Positions 34,441 through 43,384 of a stretch of 64,000 bases of DNA are shown here, piece by piece (position 1 is the first letter of the stretch; every line of letters starts with the position of its first letter). This DNA is from Pseudomonas chlororaphis (lineage in GTDB: Bacteria; Pseudomonadota; Gammaproteobacteria; Pseudomonadales; Pseudomonadaceae). The position numbers were made by a program, and so were the translations under genes. The stretch spans positions 2,294,001 to 2,358,000 of the forward strand of contig NZ_MOAL01000004.1 in the NCBI RefSeq assembly GCF_003731765.1, read 5' to 3'. The notes below the pieces were generated by a model that was given only the letters and a program-made list of their open reading frames with translations, was not told where the DNA came from and did not search any database.

Positions 34441-35400
34441 TTATAGCGTCGATCGAATGACCTCGGCCAGGCGCAAATGTGGGTAGGCGGCATCGATTTG
34501 CGCCAGGTCATTGTGCATTTCGGTAACGATCCAGTCCCTCACTGCCGCCACCAAGGGACGCAACGGCCGATTGCCCGGCGACACCAGGCAACAACGTCGC
34601 GCACTGACCCGAACCTGGTCCGCCGCCGGCAGCAACTCGCCCTTGGCCAGGCAATGGGAAACCACATTCAACCAGCCCAATGCCATGCCCTGGCCGAGCA
34701 AGGCGGCTTGTACCACCACCGCATAATCGGAGAACACCAGGCTGTTGTCGGCCACCCCCGGACGCTGGCCCAGGGTGTCGAAATGCTCGACCCAACCGCG
34801 CTCCTGGCTGTCCATGCTGATCAGGGTCCGGGGCTGTTTACGCGCGCCCTGCTGGAGCAGGTCAGCGTGGTACTGGCGGTTGCACAGGGGAATGGTGATT
34901 TCTGGCAACACCAGAATATCCGTGGCTTTCAGGCTTCCGACCTCGAGGTAGCGCATGCCCAGGTCGACGTCCACCAACGGCCCGCCGATCTTCCCCGACA
35001 TCAGCTGGAAGCGCAGGTCGACACTGGGAAAGGCTTCGCTGAAGCGACTCATGCGCGGCATCAACCAATGGGTGGTGAAGGCCGTGGACACCGACAAGGT
35101 AATGGTCTCCAGGCCCGTGGCCCGGGACTCGATTTCGCTGATGGCGGCCTCGATGGTGGCGAACCCTTCCTGGACCCGGCGATAGAGAATGCTGCCGCTT
35201 TCAGTGAGCCGGGCGCCGCCCCGCACACGCTCGAACAACTGCACCCCGAGGTGTTCTTCGAGGCGCGCCAGCATGCGACTGACCGCCGGCTGACTGACAC
35301 AAAGTTCTTCCGCCGCCCGGGTAAAGCTGCCACAGCGGGCGGCTGCCTCGAAAACGAACAGGGAACTGGAGCTGGGGAGTTTACGACGGAGATTTGACAT
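34441..35400 (-). CDS. LysR-family regulator, GcvA-like
   Basis: 319-residue LysR regulator. DNA-binding region at about 12-70 (SLFVFEAAARCGSFTRAAEELCVSQPAVSRMLARLEEHLG), which is of the GcvA/amino-acid type and unlike the NodD-like pair further left. It is divergent from the aldehyde dehydrogenase gene, so likely its regulator. The 148-base gap between them has an ATTAGT/ACTAAT inverted repeat but no clean T-N11-A box. Confidence 0.87.
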   Translation of the reverse strand: MSNLRRKLPSSSSLFVFEAAARCGSFTRAAEELCVSQPAVSRMLARLEEHLGVQLFERVRGGARLTESGSILYRRVQEGFATIEAAISEIESRATGLETITLSVSTAFTTHWLMPRMSRFSEAFPSVDLRFQLMSGKIGGPLVDVDLGMRYLEVGSLKATDILVLPEITIPLCNRQYHADLLQQGARKQPRTLISMDSQERGWVEHFDTLGQRPGVADNSLVFSDYAVVVQAALLGQGMALGWLNVVSHCLAKGELLPAADQVRVSARRCCLVSPGNRPLRPLVAAVRDWIVTEMHNDLAQIDAAYPHLRLAEVIRSTL

Positions 35401-35548
35401 GACTTGATATTATGCCTGGCCCAACTATTAGTAAATTGCCGTCGCACAAAAGCCGCGACTAATCTTGCGACGCCAGACGCCCCGCCCGCCCCGTTCCTGT
35501 GCCCGGCTCGCGGCGTACTTTTCAAGACCAGCAAGAGGCGCCAACTTC

Positions 35549-36976
35549 ATGGAACACGCTCTGCAGTTCTACATCGACGGTCGCTGGGTCGAGCCCCACG
35601 GTCGCGAACGCCTGGCGGTGATCGACCCGGCCACTGAAACCGCCTTCAGCGAGATCGCCCTGGGCGGCCGCAACGACGTCGAGGCCGCCGTGCAGGCGGC
35701 GAAAAAAGCCTTTCCGGATTTTTCCGCCACCTCCCCCGCCGAACGCAAGGCCTTGCTGCAGGATGTGCTGCAGGCGTACCTGCAACGCTACGACGAGATT
35801 GCCGATGCCATCACCCGCGAGGTCGGCGCACCCCGCGCACTGTCCCACGCCTGGCAGGCCGGGATCGGCCGTATGCACCTGGAACAGTTGATCCGCAGCC
35901 TGGAGCACTTCGACTTTCAACTGCAACGGGGCACCACCCTGATCAACCAGGAAGCGGTGGGCGTGGTGGCGCTGATTACCCCGTGGAACTGGCCGATCAA
36001 CCAGATCGTGTGCAAGGTCGCGCCGGCCCTGGCCGCCGGCTGCACCATGGTGCTCAAACCCAGTGAAATCGCCCCGCTCAACGCGCTGATTTTCGCCGAG
36101 GTGCTGCACAGCGCCGGGGTGCCGCCCGGGGTCTTCAACCTGATCAATGGCGACGGCCCCACGGTCGGCGCCGCCCTGGCCGCCCATCCGGACATCGACA
36201 TGGTGTCGTTCACCGGTTCAACCCGGGCTGGGGTGGAAATCGCCCGACTGGCAGCGCCCACGGTCAAGCGCGTGCACCAGGAACTGGGGGGCAAGTCAGC
36301 GAATATCCTGCTCGACGACGTGGCCCTGGAGGCCGCGGTGACCCAAGGGGTGAATGCCTGCTTCAACAACAGCGGCCAATCCTGCAACGCGCCGACACGC
36401 ATGCTGGTGCCCGAGGCCCTGCACGACCAGGTGGTGGCGATTGCCGCCCGCGCGGCCCAGGCCCATCGCCCGGGCCCGCCGGATGCCGACGACACCACCC
36501 TGGGCCCGGTGATCAGCGAACGGCAGTACCTGGCCATCCAGCGCATGATCGGCATCGGCCTGGAACAGGGCGCGCAATTGGTGGCCGGTGGTTTGGGGCG
36601 CCCCCAGGGCCTGGAGCGCGGTTACTACGTGCAGCCCACGGTGTTTGCCGGAGTGACCCCGCAAATGACCATCGCCCGCGAGGAAATCTTCGGCCCGGTG
36701 CTGGTGATCCTGCCCTACAGCGATGAGGCGCACGCCATTGCCATGGCCAACGACAGCGTGTTCGGCCTGGCCGCCTACGTGCAATCGGCGGACCTGCAAC
36801 GGGCGCGCAAAGTGGCCCTGCAATTGCGTGCCGGCAGCGTCTACCTCAACTACCCGGACTGGGACAGCGCCGCGCCCTTTGGCGGCTACAAGCAGTCGGG
36901 CAATGGCCGGGAATACGCCGAATGGGGTTTGGAGGCCTTTCTTGAAACCAAGGGCATCGTCGGCTACGGCCACTGA
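35549..36976 (+). CDS. NAD-dependent aldehyde dehydrogenase
   Basis: 475-residue aldehyde dehydrogenase with catalytic C279 (NNSGQSCNAPTR) and E245 (HQELGGKSANILL), the TPWNWP and KPSE cofactor motifs, and FTGSTRAG. The group with NSGQSC is the betaine/amino-aldehyde-like, broad-substrate branch. The start at 35549 follows AGAGG; the longer frame from 35465 runs into the promoter. It probably oxidises the aldehyde made by the convergent GMC dehydrogenase or by the FAD oxidase. Confidence 0.88.
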   Translation: MEHALQFYIDGRWVEPHGRERLAVIDPATETAFSEIALGGRNDVEAAVQAAKKAFPDFSATSPAERKALLQDVLQAYLQRYDEIADAITREVGAPRALSHAWQAGIGRMHLEQLIRSLEHFDFQLQRGTTLINQEAVGVVALITPWNWPINQIVCKVAPALAAGCTMVLKPSEIAPLNALIFAEVLHSAGVPPGVFNLINGDGPTVGAALAAHPDIDMVSFTGSTRAGVEIARLAAPTVKRVHQELGGKSANILLDDVALEAAVTQGVNACFNNSGQSCNAPTRMLVPEALHDQVVAIAARAAQAHRPGPPDADDTTLGPVISERQYLAIQRMIGIGLEQGAQLVAGGLGRPQGLERGYYVQPTVFAGVTPQMTIAREEIFGPVLVILPYSDEAHAIAMANDSVFGLAAYVQSADLQRARKVALQLRAGSVYLNYPDWDSAAPFGGYKQSGNGREYAEWGLEAFLETKGIVGYGH

Positions 36977-36988
36977 CCTTGCAGCAGT

Positions 36989-37019
36989 AAAACCGCGACC
37001 GCCCCTCAGGCGGTCGCGG
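36989..37019 (-). terminator. Intrinsic terminator of the GMC gene
   Basis: CCGCGACCGCC and GGCGGTCGCGG form a perfect 11-bp stem with a 5-base loop; the minus strand continues into TTTT. The stop codon of the GMC gene lies in the loop, so the stem overlaps coding sequence. It could also stop the convergent aldehyde dehydrogenase transcript. Confidence 0.75.
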
Positions 37020-38727
37020 CCTTCCGGGCCTCCTGTGCCGCGTCAGCCTTGATCAGGTCTGCGATACGTTCGGCCAGCATGAGGGTCGGCACGTTGGTGT
37101 TGGCACAGGGGATCGATGGCATCAGCGAGGCGTCACACACCCGCAACTGACTGACGCCGATCACTCGGCCATCGCTCAGGGTCACCGCCTGCGGATCATC
37201 GACGCGGCCCATGCGGCAGGTGCCGGACGGGTGCCAGGTGCCACCGACCTGGCTACGCACAAACGCCCCCAGCGCCGCGTCGTCGGCCAGCAACCCTTGC
37301 AGGGTCACGCCCTGGGTCACCAGGCGCCGGATCAGCCAGCCACGCAGCGGCCCGGCCAGGTCCAGCAAGCCGCTCAAGGTGCCACGCAACAGCCCGTTGA
37401 TCCCTCCCGGGCGCGCCACCTTGGCCACCCGAGGCGAATAGCTGGAAGGGAACACCACGCTGCGTTGCGCATCCAGGGAGGCGGCCCCCAGGGTGCGAGC
37501 GCCAAAGCGCAAGGCGTCTTTCAGGCGTTGAAAATCCCGCGGGTCGGAGAGCATGTCGAACTGCACATCGGGCTCTTGCAACGGGTCCGCTGAGACCAGC
37601 CGCACCCGCCCACGGGAATAGGATTTGTTGACCCAGAAAAACATCGACCCCAGGCGATAGCCGATGGAGTGCCAGCCCGAACGGGACAGGATGGCGCCGT
37701 GCATATCGCCACTGGGCGTCTGTGCCAGGCCGGAAGAGAAGCGCACGATCGCCTGCTCGTGGTGTTCGTTGGCAAAGGGCGTGCGGCCCTCGCGGGTCAA
37801 GAGTGCCGACACCGCAATCGACGGGTGCTCCATCAGGTTGCCCCCCACACCAGGGCGGTCCGCCACCAGCTCGATGCCCAGGTCCAGCAATTCATTCAAC
37901 GGGCCGACCCCGCTGCGCATCAGCAACGCCGGGCTGTGGATCGCCCCAGCGCAAATGATCACCTCACGGGCCTCCAGCTCCAGGGTTTGCCCATCGGCCA
38001 GGCGCAGGCATGCGCCCACCGCACGCTTGTGCTTGAACAGCACGCGTTCCACCAGGCAATCGGTGCGGATGCTCAGGTTACTGCGCCGGCGCACCTCATC
38101 GGTCAGGTAGCACACCGAGGTGGGAATGCGTTCGCCCGCCTCGCTGACGCCAATCGCACCGACGTACACCCCGTCTTCCCAGGGGCCGTTCTGGTCCGGT
38201 TTGCGCGGCAGGCCCTGCTCGCCCAAGACGCCAATCACCCCTTTGACAAAGGGTGAGAGGGCCGCGTCCGGGGTCCGACGAATGCGCAGCGGGCCGTCCT
38301 GGCCATGCAGCGGGCCGTTGAAATCCGTGTCGTTTTCCAGCTTGCGAAAGTACGGCAGGCAGTTGTCCCAGCCCCAGCCTTCGGCGCCCAGTTGCTGCCA
38401 TTCGTCATAGTCGGCGGGAGCACCGCGATTGGTCATCAGGGCATTGATCGCCGAGCCGCCGCCAAGGATTCGTGCCTGCTCGTAACGCCGCTGCTGACGC
38501 GCGCCAGTGCCCATCAAGGCGTTGAGGCGCTGCCAGATATTGCCCAGGTCCAGGTAGGCCCGGCCTGGGTAGCGACTGCGAATCTCCGGCGGCATGCTCG
38601 CCGCCGAAATATCGCGCCCGGCCTCCACCAGGCACACCTGTTTGTCCGGGTCCTCGGAGAGCCGGGCCGCCAGTACGCAACCGGCAGAACCGCCCCCGAG
38701 GATGAGGTAGTCGATCATCGTGCTCAT
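37006..38727 (-). CDS. GMC-family flavin alcohol dehydrogenase
   Basis: 573-residue glucose-methanol-choline oxidoreductase. N-terminal FAD motif G11-G-G-S-A-G-C (YLILGGGSAGCVLAARL), the ARILGGGSAINALM signature near 85-98, and the C-terminal catalytic His region GTWHPSGTCRMG about 495-506. It resembles choline or alcohol dehydrogenases; the substrate alcohol is unknown. AGGGA precedes the ATG. It is co-oriented with the binding protein gene 84 bases upstream and converges on the aldehyde dehydrogenase, a pairing that suggests alcohol to aldehyde to acid oxidation. Confidence 0.88.
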   Translation of the reverse strand: MSTMIDYLILGGGSAGCVLAARLSEDPDKQVCLVEAGRDISAASMPPEIRSRYPGRAYLDLGNIWQRLNALMGTGARQQRRYEQARILGGGSAINALMTNRGAPADYDEWQQLGAEGWGWDNCLPYFRKLENDTDFNGPLHGQDGPLRIRRTPDAALSPFVKGVIGVLGEQGLPRKPDQNGPWEDGVYVGAIGVSEAGERIPTSVCYLTDEVRRRSNLSIRTDCLVERVLFKHKRAVGACLRLADGQTLELEAREVIICAGAIHSPALLMRSGVGPLNELLDLGIELVADRPGVGGNLMEHPSIAVSALLTREGRTPFANEHHEQAIVRFSSGLAQTPSGDMHGAILSRSGWHSIGYRLGSMFFWVNKSYSRGRVRLVSADPLQEPDVQFDMLSDPRDFQRLKDALRFGARTLGAASLDAQRSVVFPSSYSPRVAKVARPGGINGLLRGTLSGLLDLAGPLRGWLIRRLVTQGVTLQGLLADDAALGAFVRSQVGGTWHPSGTCRMGRVDDPQAVTLSDGRVIGVSQLRVCDASLMPSIPCANTNVPTLMLAERIADLIKADAAQEARKAATA

Positions 38728-38811
38728 GGCATTCCCTGTGGACGACCCATCGAATCAGCAACCCCGGCCGGCACCGCCACACGGCAGCTCGCCGCCGGGT
38801 ACGGCATGGCG

Positions 38812-39849
38812 TTACTGAACGAACTTCAGCCAGCGGTCCTTGGCGGCGATACCGGCCGGCGATGCCCACCACTCTTCGGACAGCAACGCTTGCTTGGCGG
38901 CGTTATCCGGGGCGCTAGGGAGCTCCTTGGCGCGTTCCGCGGTGATCTTGCCGGTGCTGAACGCCGCCGGGTTGCCCGGGCCGTAATCGATGTGCAGCGG
39001 CAGGTTGGCCTGCAGGTCCGGGGACATGGCCTCGTTAATGAATTGCAAGGCGGTGGCGTAGTTCGGGGCGTTTTTCAGCACGCACAACTGGGTGTTCTGC
39101 AACAGCCCGTCGTTGTAAGTGAACTCGACCTCCGGCTTGTCCTTGCGCACCGCGCTGGCGCGGCCGTTCCAGATCATCAGCATGTCCACTTCGCCGTCGC
39201 TGAGCAGCTGCGCCGACTGCCCACCGGAACTCCACCACACGGCAATGTCCGGTTTGATCTGTTCCAGGCGCTTGTAGGCCCGGTCCACATCCAGGGGGTA
39301 AAGCTTGTCCCGGGGCACGCCGTCGGACAGCAGCGCGGCTTCCAGGGTGCCCATGGGGTCGTTGCGCAAGGCGCGCACGCCGGGGAAGTCTTTGACGTTC
39401 CAGAAGTCGGCCCAGCTCTGGGGCACTTTTTTCAGGGCCTTGGTGTTGTAGGCCAGCACCGAGGAGTAGAACTCGTAGGCCACCGAATACGGGGTGCGAT
39501 AGGCCTCGGGCATGCTCTGCACGTTCGGCAGCTTGCTCAGCTCCAGGGGTTCGATCAGCCCTTCGCGACCGCCGCGCAGGCAGTTCGAAGGCGGGGTGTC
39601 GATCACGTCCCACAGCGGCTTGCCGGCCTCGCCCTGGGCTTTGACCATGGGCCAGGCATCGGGAACGCTGTCTTGTTTGATGGTGATATTGAGGCGTTTG
39701 GCGGCGGGGTCGAGGATGGCCTTAGTCTGCGCCTCCTGGTAAGTGCCGCCCTGGGAAACAAAGGTGATCTGTGCCGCCAGCGCCGGCAATGCGGCCCCGG
39801 CAGTCAGGCACATCACGGAGAAAACTGAACCGAGCGACAAGACTTTCAT
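38812..39849 (-). CDS. Periplasmic binding protein, polyamine type, paralogue
   Basis: 345-residue PotD/SpuD-like binding protein with signal peptide ending AALPALA and mature start QITFVSQGGTYQEAQ. It shares its whole layout with the protein at 22686-23738 (QGGTYQEAQ, WDVIDTPPSNCLRGG, WWSSGGQSAQLLSDGEVD, HIDYGPGNP). The start at 39849 has AGGA at 8 bases. No permease or ATPase genes are adjacent; it may feed the transporter at 24-28.7 kb or act as a ligand sensor. It probably forms an operon with the GMC gene. Confidence 0.87.
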   Translation of the reverse strand: MKVLSLGSVFSVMCLTAGAALPALAAQITFVSQGGTYQEAQTKAILDPAAKRLNITIKQDSVPDAWPMVKAQGEAGKPLWDVIDTPPSNCLRGGREGLIEPLELSKLPNVQSMPEAYRTPYSVAYEFYSSVLAYNTKALKKVPQSWADFWNVKDFPGVRALRNDPMGTLEAALLSDGVPRDKLYPLDVDRAYKRLEQIKPDIAVWWSSGGQSAQLLSDGEVDMLMIWNGRASAVRKDKPEVEFTYNDGLLQNTQLCVLKNAPNYATALQFINEAMSPDLQANLPLHIDYGPGNPAAFSTGKITAERAKELPSAPDNAAKQALLSEEWWASPAGIAAKDRWLKFVQ

Positions 39850-40057
39850 GGCAATCATCCTATTAAGTCATTTGATTCGGCAGACTCAAAAAATGCGACT
39901 GAACACCTTGGAACCTTGTGGCGGCTTCGGCCTGTTTTTTTGTTTTTACCGAGCGGGCCCCACCGACGTTACAAGAGTGTGCCGTGCCGGACAACTCACC
40001 AATAGTCAGGACCAGCATAGCTTCAAGTTATGCAAAAACCCTCGCAACCCTGACCGG

Positions 40058-40969
40058 TCATGGATGCACCGCATAAGGCAGGCGTTTGGCCAGCTGCTGA
40101 ACCAGGTACTGGCTGAACACCGAGATGCGCTGGGGAATATGACGGCGATGCTGGTACACCGCGAAGATGTCCGCCCGCGGTGCCTGGTGATCCAGCAACA
40201 ACCCACGCAGACGCCCATCCTCCAAGTATTGCTGGACATCCCAGCGGGATCGCAGGATCAATCCATGCCCCTCCAGGGCCAGGCTCAGGGCCACTTCACC
40301 GTCGTTGCTGGACAGGGTGCCGCTGACTTTATGGGCGTACTCGCGGCCGTCCTTGTGGAAGCGCCAGATCGCGTAATCCCCGGCAAACTGCCGCAGCACG
40401 ATGCAATTGTGCTGGGCCAGGTCCGCCACCACGTTCGGCTCAGGCATGTTTTCAAGGTATCCAGGCGCTGCACATAATAGCCGCGGATTTTCCAGCAGCC
40501 GCACGCTGATCAAACGCGAATCCGGCGGCTCGCCCATGCACACCGCAATGTCGAACTGATCGTCCAGCAGGGCCAGGGGCTGGCTGCTCAGCTCCAGGGA
40601 AATCTCCAGTTGCGGGTGCAAGCGGGCGAAGCTGGAAACGATGGGCGCCAGGTGGCGGCGACCAAAACCCAGGGTGCCATTGATCCGCAGCCGCCCGTGC
40701 AAGGTCGGCTGACGCTGGTTCAAGGCGCTCTCCAATTCTTCCAGTTGCCGCAGGATCGGCCGACCGCCTTCCAGGTACAACACGCCCTCCGGGGTCAGGG
40801 CCAGCTTGCGCGTGGTGCGTTGCAGCAACTGCACCCCCAGGCGCTGTTCCAGCTGGCTCAGGCGCTTGCTCACCGCCGGCAGCGACAGGCCCAGGTGGCG
40901 CGCCACTTCGGTGAGGCTGGCGCGGCTGGCCACCTGCTGGAAGAAACTCAAGTCGTCGATGGTGCTCAT
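40058..40969 (-). CDS. LysR-family regulator, DmlR-like
   Basis: 303-residue LysR regulator of the AaeR/DmlR branch. DNA-binding region about 4-62 (DLSFFQQVASRASLTEVARHLGLSLPAVSKRLSQLEQRLG). It is divergent from the tartrate/D-malate dehydrogenase gene, as dmlR is from dmlA in enterobacteria. A perfect LysR box starts 3 bases upstream of its ATG, so negative autoregulation and activation of the dehydrogenase are likely. Confidence 0.88.
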   Translation of the reverse strand: MSTIDDLSFFQQVASRASLTEVARHLGLSLPAVSKRLSQLEQRLGVQLLQRTTRKLALTPEGVLYLEGGRPILRQLEELESALNQRQPTLHGRLRINGTLGFGRRHLAPIVSSFARLHPQLEISLELSSQPLALLDDQFDIAVCMGEPPDSRLISVRLLENPRLLCAAPGYLENMPEPNVVADLAQHNCIVLRQFAGDYAIWRFHKDGREYAHKVSGTLSSNDGEVALSLALEGHGLILRSRWDVQQYLEDGRLRGLLLDHQAPRADIFAVYQHRRHIPQRISVFSQYLVQQLAKRLPYAVHP

Positions 40970-40971
40970 GG

Positions 40972-40994
40972 ATTCTTTCCAAAAATCTAAGAAT
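40972..40994. promoter_or_regulatory. LysR box ATTCTT-N11-AAGAAT
   Basis: Perfect 6-bp inverted repeat with exactly 11 bases between the arms, the T-N11-A rule. It abuts the start of the DmlR-like gene and lies 83 bases before the divergent dehydrogenase start. Confidence 0.7.
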
Positions 40995-41076
40995 GGCTTT
41001 CGTTTCAGGCTAATTATTTATTCCGCGACCATACATACACTCAGTGCCGCTACCCAACAATCCCTGGAGTCGAACC

Positions 41077-42156
41077 ATGAGCAAGTCCAGCTACAAAATC
41101 GCCGTGATCCCTGGTGACGGCATCGGCAAGGAAGTGATGCCCGAAGGTGTGCGCGTACTCGATGCCGTGGCCCGCCGCCACGACCTGGAACTGCAGTGGG
41201 ACTGGTTCGACTTCGCCAGTGCCGATTACTACCTGGCCCACGGCAAGATGATGCCCGACGACTGGTTCGAGATGCTCAAGGGTTACGACGCCATCTACTT
41301 CGGCGCGGTGGGCTGGCCCGACGTGGTGCCGGACCACATCTCACTGTGGGATTCGCTGTTGCAGTTCCGCCGCGAATTCGACCAGTACGTCAATCTGCGC
41401 CCCTGCCGGCTGATGCCCGGGGTCAAGGCGCCACTGGCCAACCGCAAGCCCGGCGACATCGATTTCTGGGTGGTGCGCGAGAACACCGAGGGCGAGTACT
41501 CCAGTGTCGGCGGCAAGATGTTCCCTGGCACCGAGCGCGAGATCGTGCTGCAGGAAACCGTGATGACCCGGGTCGGGGTCGACCGCATTCTCAAGTTCGC
41601 CTACGACCTGGCCCAGAGCCGGCCGAAGAAGCACCTGACCTCGGCCACCAAGTCCAATGGCATCGCGATCACCATGCCCTACTGGGATGAACGCGTGGTG
41701 GAGATGGGCAAGCGCTACCCCGAGGTCAAGGTGGACAAGTACCACATCGATATCCTCACCGCGAACTTCGTCCTGCACCCGGACTGGTTCGACGTGGTGG
41801 TGGCCAGCAACCTGTTCGGCGACATCCTCTCCGACCTCGGCCCAGCCTGCACCGGCACCATCGGCATCGCCCCTTCGGCCAACATCAACCCGGAGCGCAA
41901 CTTCCCCAGCCTGTTTGAACCGGTGCACGGTTCGGCCCCGGACATCGCCGGCAAAGGCATCGCCAACCCCATCGGGCAGATCTGGTGCGGGGCGATGATG
42001 CTTGAGCACCTGGGCCACCCCGAAGCCGGTGCCGCCGTGGTCAAGGCCATCGAAGCCGTACTCGAACAAGGACCGGAGGTGGCGCCGCTGACTGCCGACA
42101 TCGGCGGCAAAGGCACCACCGAAGCCTTGGGCAAGGCCATCGCCGCCCTCTGCTGA
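41077..42156 (+). CDS. ttuC: Tartrate / D-malate dehydrogenase (decarboxylating)
   Basis: 359-residue member of the isocitrate/isopropylmalate dehydrogenase fold. Landmarks: IAVIPGDGIGKEV start, the substrate-binding RPCRLMPG and VVRENTEGEYSSVGG, metal-binding SNLFGDILSDLGP, and the NAD-type EPVHGSAPDIAGKG. Tartrate dehydrogenases of Pseudomonas (TtuC) and D-malate dehydrogenase DmlA share this signature; sequence alone does not separate them. The start at 41077 follows GGAG. With the LysR and GhrA genes it forms a tartrate or D-malate use module feeding pyruvate or glycerate. Confidence 0.85.
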   Translation: MSKSSYKIAVIPGDGIGKEVMPEGVRVLDAVARRHDLELQWDWFDFASADYYLAHGKMMPDDWFEMLKGYDAIYFGAVGWPDVVPDHISLWDSLLQFRREFDQYVNLRPCRLMPGVKAPLANRKPGDIDFWVVRENTEGEYSSVGGKMFPGTEREIVLQETVMTRVGVDRILKFAYDLAQSRPKKHLTSATKSNGIAITMPYWDERVVEMGKRYPEVKVDKYHIDILTANFVLHPDWFDVVVASNLFGDILSDLGPACTGTIGIAPSANINPERNFPSLFEPVHGSAPDIAGKGIANPIGQIWCGAMMLEHLGHPEAGAAVVKAIEAVLEQGPEVAPLTADIGGKGTTEALGKAIAALC

Positions 42157-42166
42157 GCCCCGAGTG

Positions 42167-42184
42167 GCCGCCCATTCGGGCGGC
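42167..42184 (+). terminator. Hairpin after tartrate dehydrogenase gene
   Basis: GCCGCCC-ATTC-GGGCGGC, a perfect 7-bp stem 10 bases after the stop. The downstream sequence (TGCTGC) lacks a U tract, so strength is uncertain. Confidence 0.4.
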
Positions 42185-42297
42185 TGCTGCGGCCGGTGGA
42201 ATAAAATTCAAAAGCTGCCGTCGCGGCGCAGCGATTCAAAAGAATCTACTGTCGGCGCTGGGATAGGCTGAGCACAGTCCTTCAGGCGGAGCCTTCC

Positions 42298-43221
42298 ATG
42301 GCCCTTCTCTACAAAGCCGATTCCGAGCGTGGCCAGCAGTGGCAGGCCTTGTTCGCCGAGCACGCCCCGGACATCGAAGTCAGGCTCTGGCCGGACGTCG
42401 GCAACCCTGCGGACATCCGTTACTTGATGGCCTGGCAGCCGCCGGAAAACCTGCGGGACTTTCCCAACCTTGAAGTGGTGTTCGCCACCTCGGCGGGGGT
42501 CGATCAGTTCGACCTGCGGCAGTTGCCCGAGCAGGTGCCGGTGGTGCGCATGCAAGACCCGGGCATTGTCCAGGGGATTGTCGAATACGCCTGCATGGCG
42601 GTGCTCAGCCTGCATCGGCAATTGCCCTTGTACCTGCACCAGCAACGCCAGGGGCAATGGCAGGAACAGCCCTGGGTCCCGGCCCGGCAACGCCGCGTGG
42701 GGGTCATGGGCCTGGGCATGCTGGGCAAGGCGGCGCTGCAACACTTGCGGCCGTTCGGCTTCAACCTGCGGGGCTGGTCGCGTTCGCGGCAACCACTGGA
42801 CGGCGTCGAGTGTTTTGCCGGCGTCGAGCAGTTGCCGGCCTTCCTCAGCCAGTGCGACACCCTGCTCTGCCTGCTGCCCCTGACCGAGCACACCCGTGGC
42901 CTGCTCAACGCCCGCACCCTGGGCTTGCTGCCCCGGGGCGCGAGCCTGATCAACCTGGGCCGTGGCGCGCACCTGGTGGAGCAGGATCTGCTGCAAGCCC
43001 TGGACAGCGGGCAACTGAGCCACGCGATTGTCGATGTGGTGCAAGAAGAACCGGCCCCCGAGCAGCACCCGTTCTGGCAACACCCGAACATCTGGCTGAC
43101 CCCGCACATCGGCGCAGTGACCCTGCCCGAGTCGGCGTTCGCTCCATTGCTGGACAACCTGCGCCGCCACCAACGGGGCCAGGCCATGTCCGGTGTCATC
43201 GAAAAACACCAAGGCTACTGA
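42298..43221 (+). CDS. ghrA: Glyoxylate/hydroxypyruvate reductase A
   Basis: 307-residue D-2-hydroxyacid dehydrogenase of the GhrA type. It has the dinucleotide motif G-L-G-M-L-G about 140-145, substrate-binding Arg in LINLGRGAHLV, Glu in VVQEEPAP and catalytic His in LTPHIGAVTLPE. It reduces glyoxylate or hydroxypyruvate, products of tartrate breakdown, which fits its place 141 bases after the tartrate dehydrogenase gene. Length matches E. coli GhrA (312). Confidence 0.88.
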   Translation: MALLYKADSERGQQWQALFAEHAPDIEVRLWPDVGNPADIRYLMAWQPPENLRDFPNLEVVFATSAGVDQFDLRQLPEQVPVVRMQDPGIVQGIVEYACMAVLSLHRQLPLYLHQQRQGQWQEQPWVPARQRRVGVMGLGMLGKAALQHLRPFGFNLRGWSRSRQPLDGVECFAGVEQLPAFLSQCDTLLCLLPLTEHTRGLLNARTLGLLPRGASLINLGRGAHLVEQDLLQALDSGQLSHAIVDVVQEEPAPEQHPFWQHPNIWLTPHIGAVTLPESAFAPLLDNLRRHQRGQAMSGVIEKHQGY

Positions 43222-43384
43222 AGAGGGACCATCCCGACACTGACGCTCTGCATAACAACAAATCAGCCCGGAACTTCGAATGTCCGGTAGAGCAACCGGC
43301 GCGGCGCCGATTCGTTCCCGCCCCGTCGAGCTGACACTGCCCTTAGCACTCCATTGCGGTACTACTTTTTTTGGGAGTTTCACC

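Noticed and set aside
35427..35463. Inverted repeat ATTAGT ... ACTAAT between LysR and aldehyde dehydrogenase genes
   Set aside because: The 25-base spacer does not fit the T-N11-A rule, and the arms are short; not enough to call an operator.
43344..43357. Sigma-54-like TAGCACTCCATTGC before the third binding-protein gene
   Set aside because: The two conserved dinucleotides are 9 bases apart, not 10, and the first is AG rather than GG.
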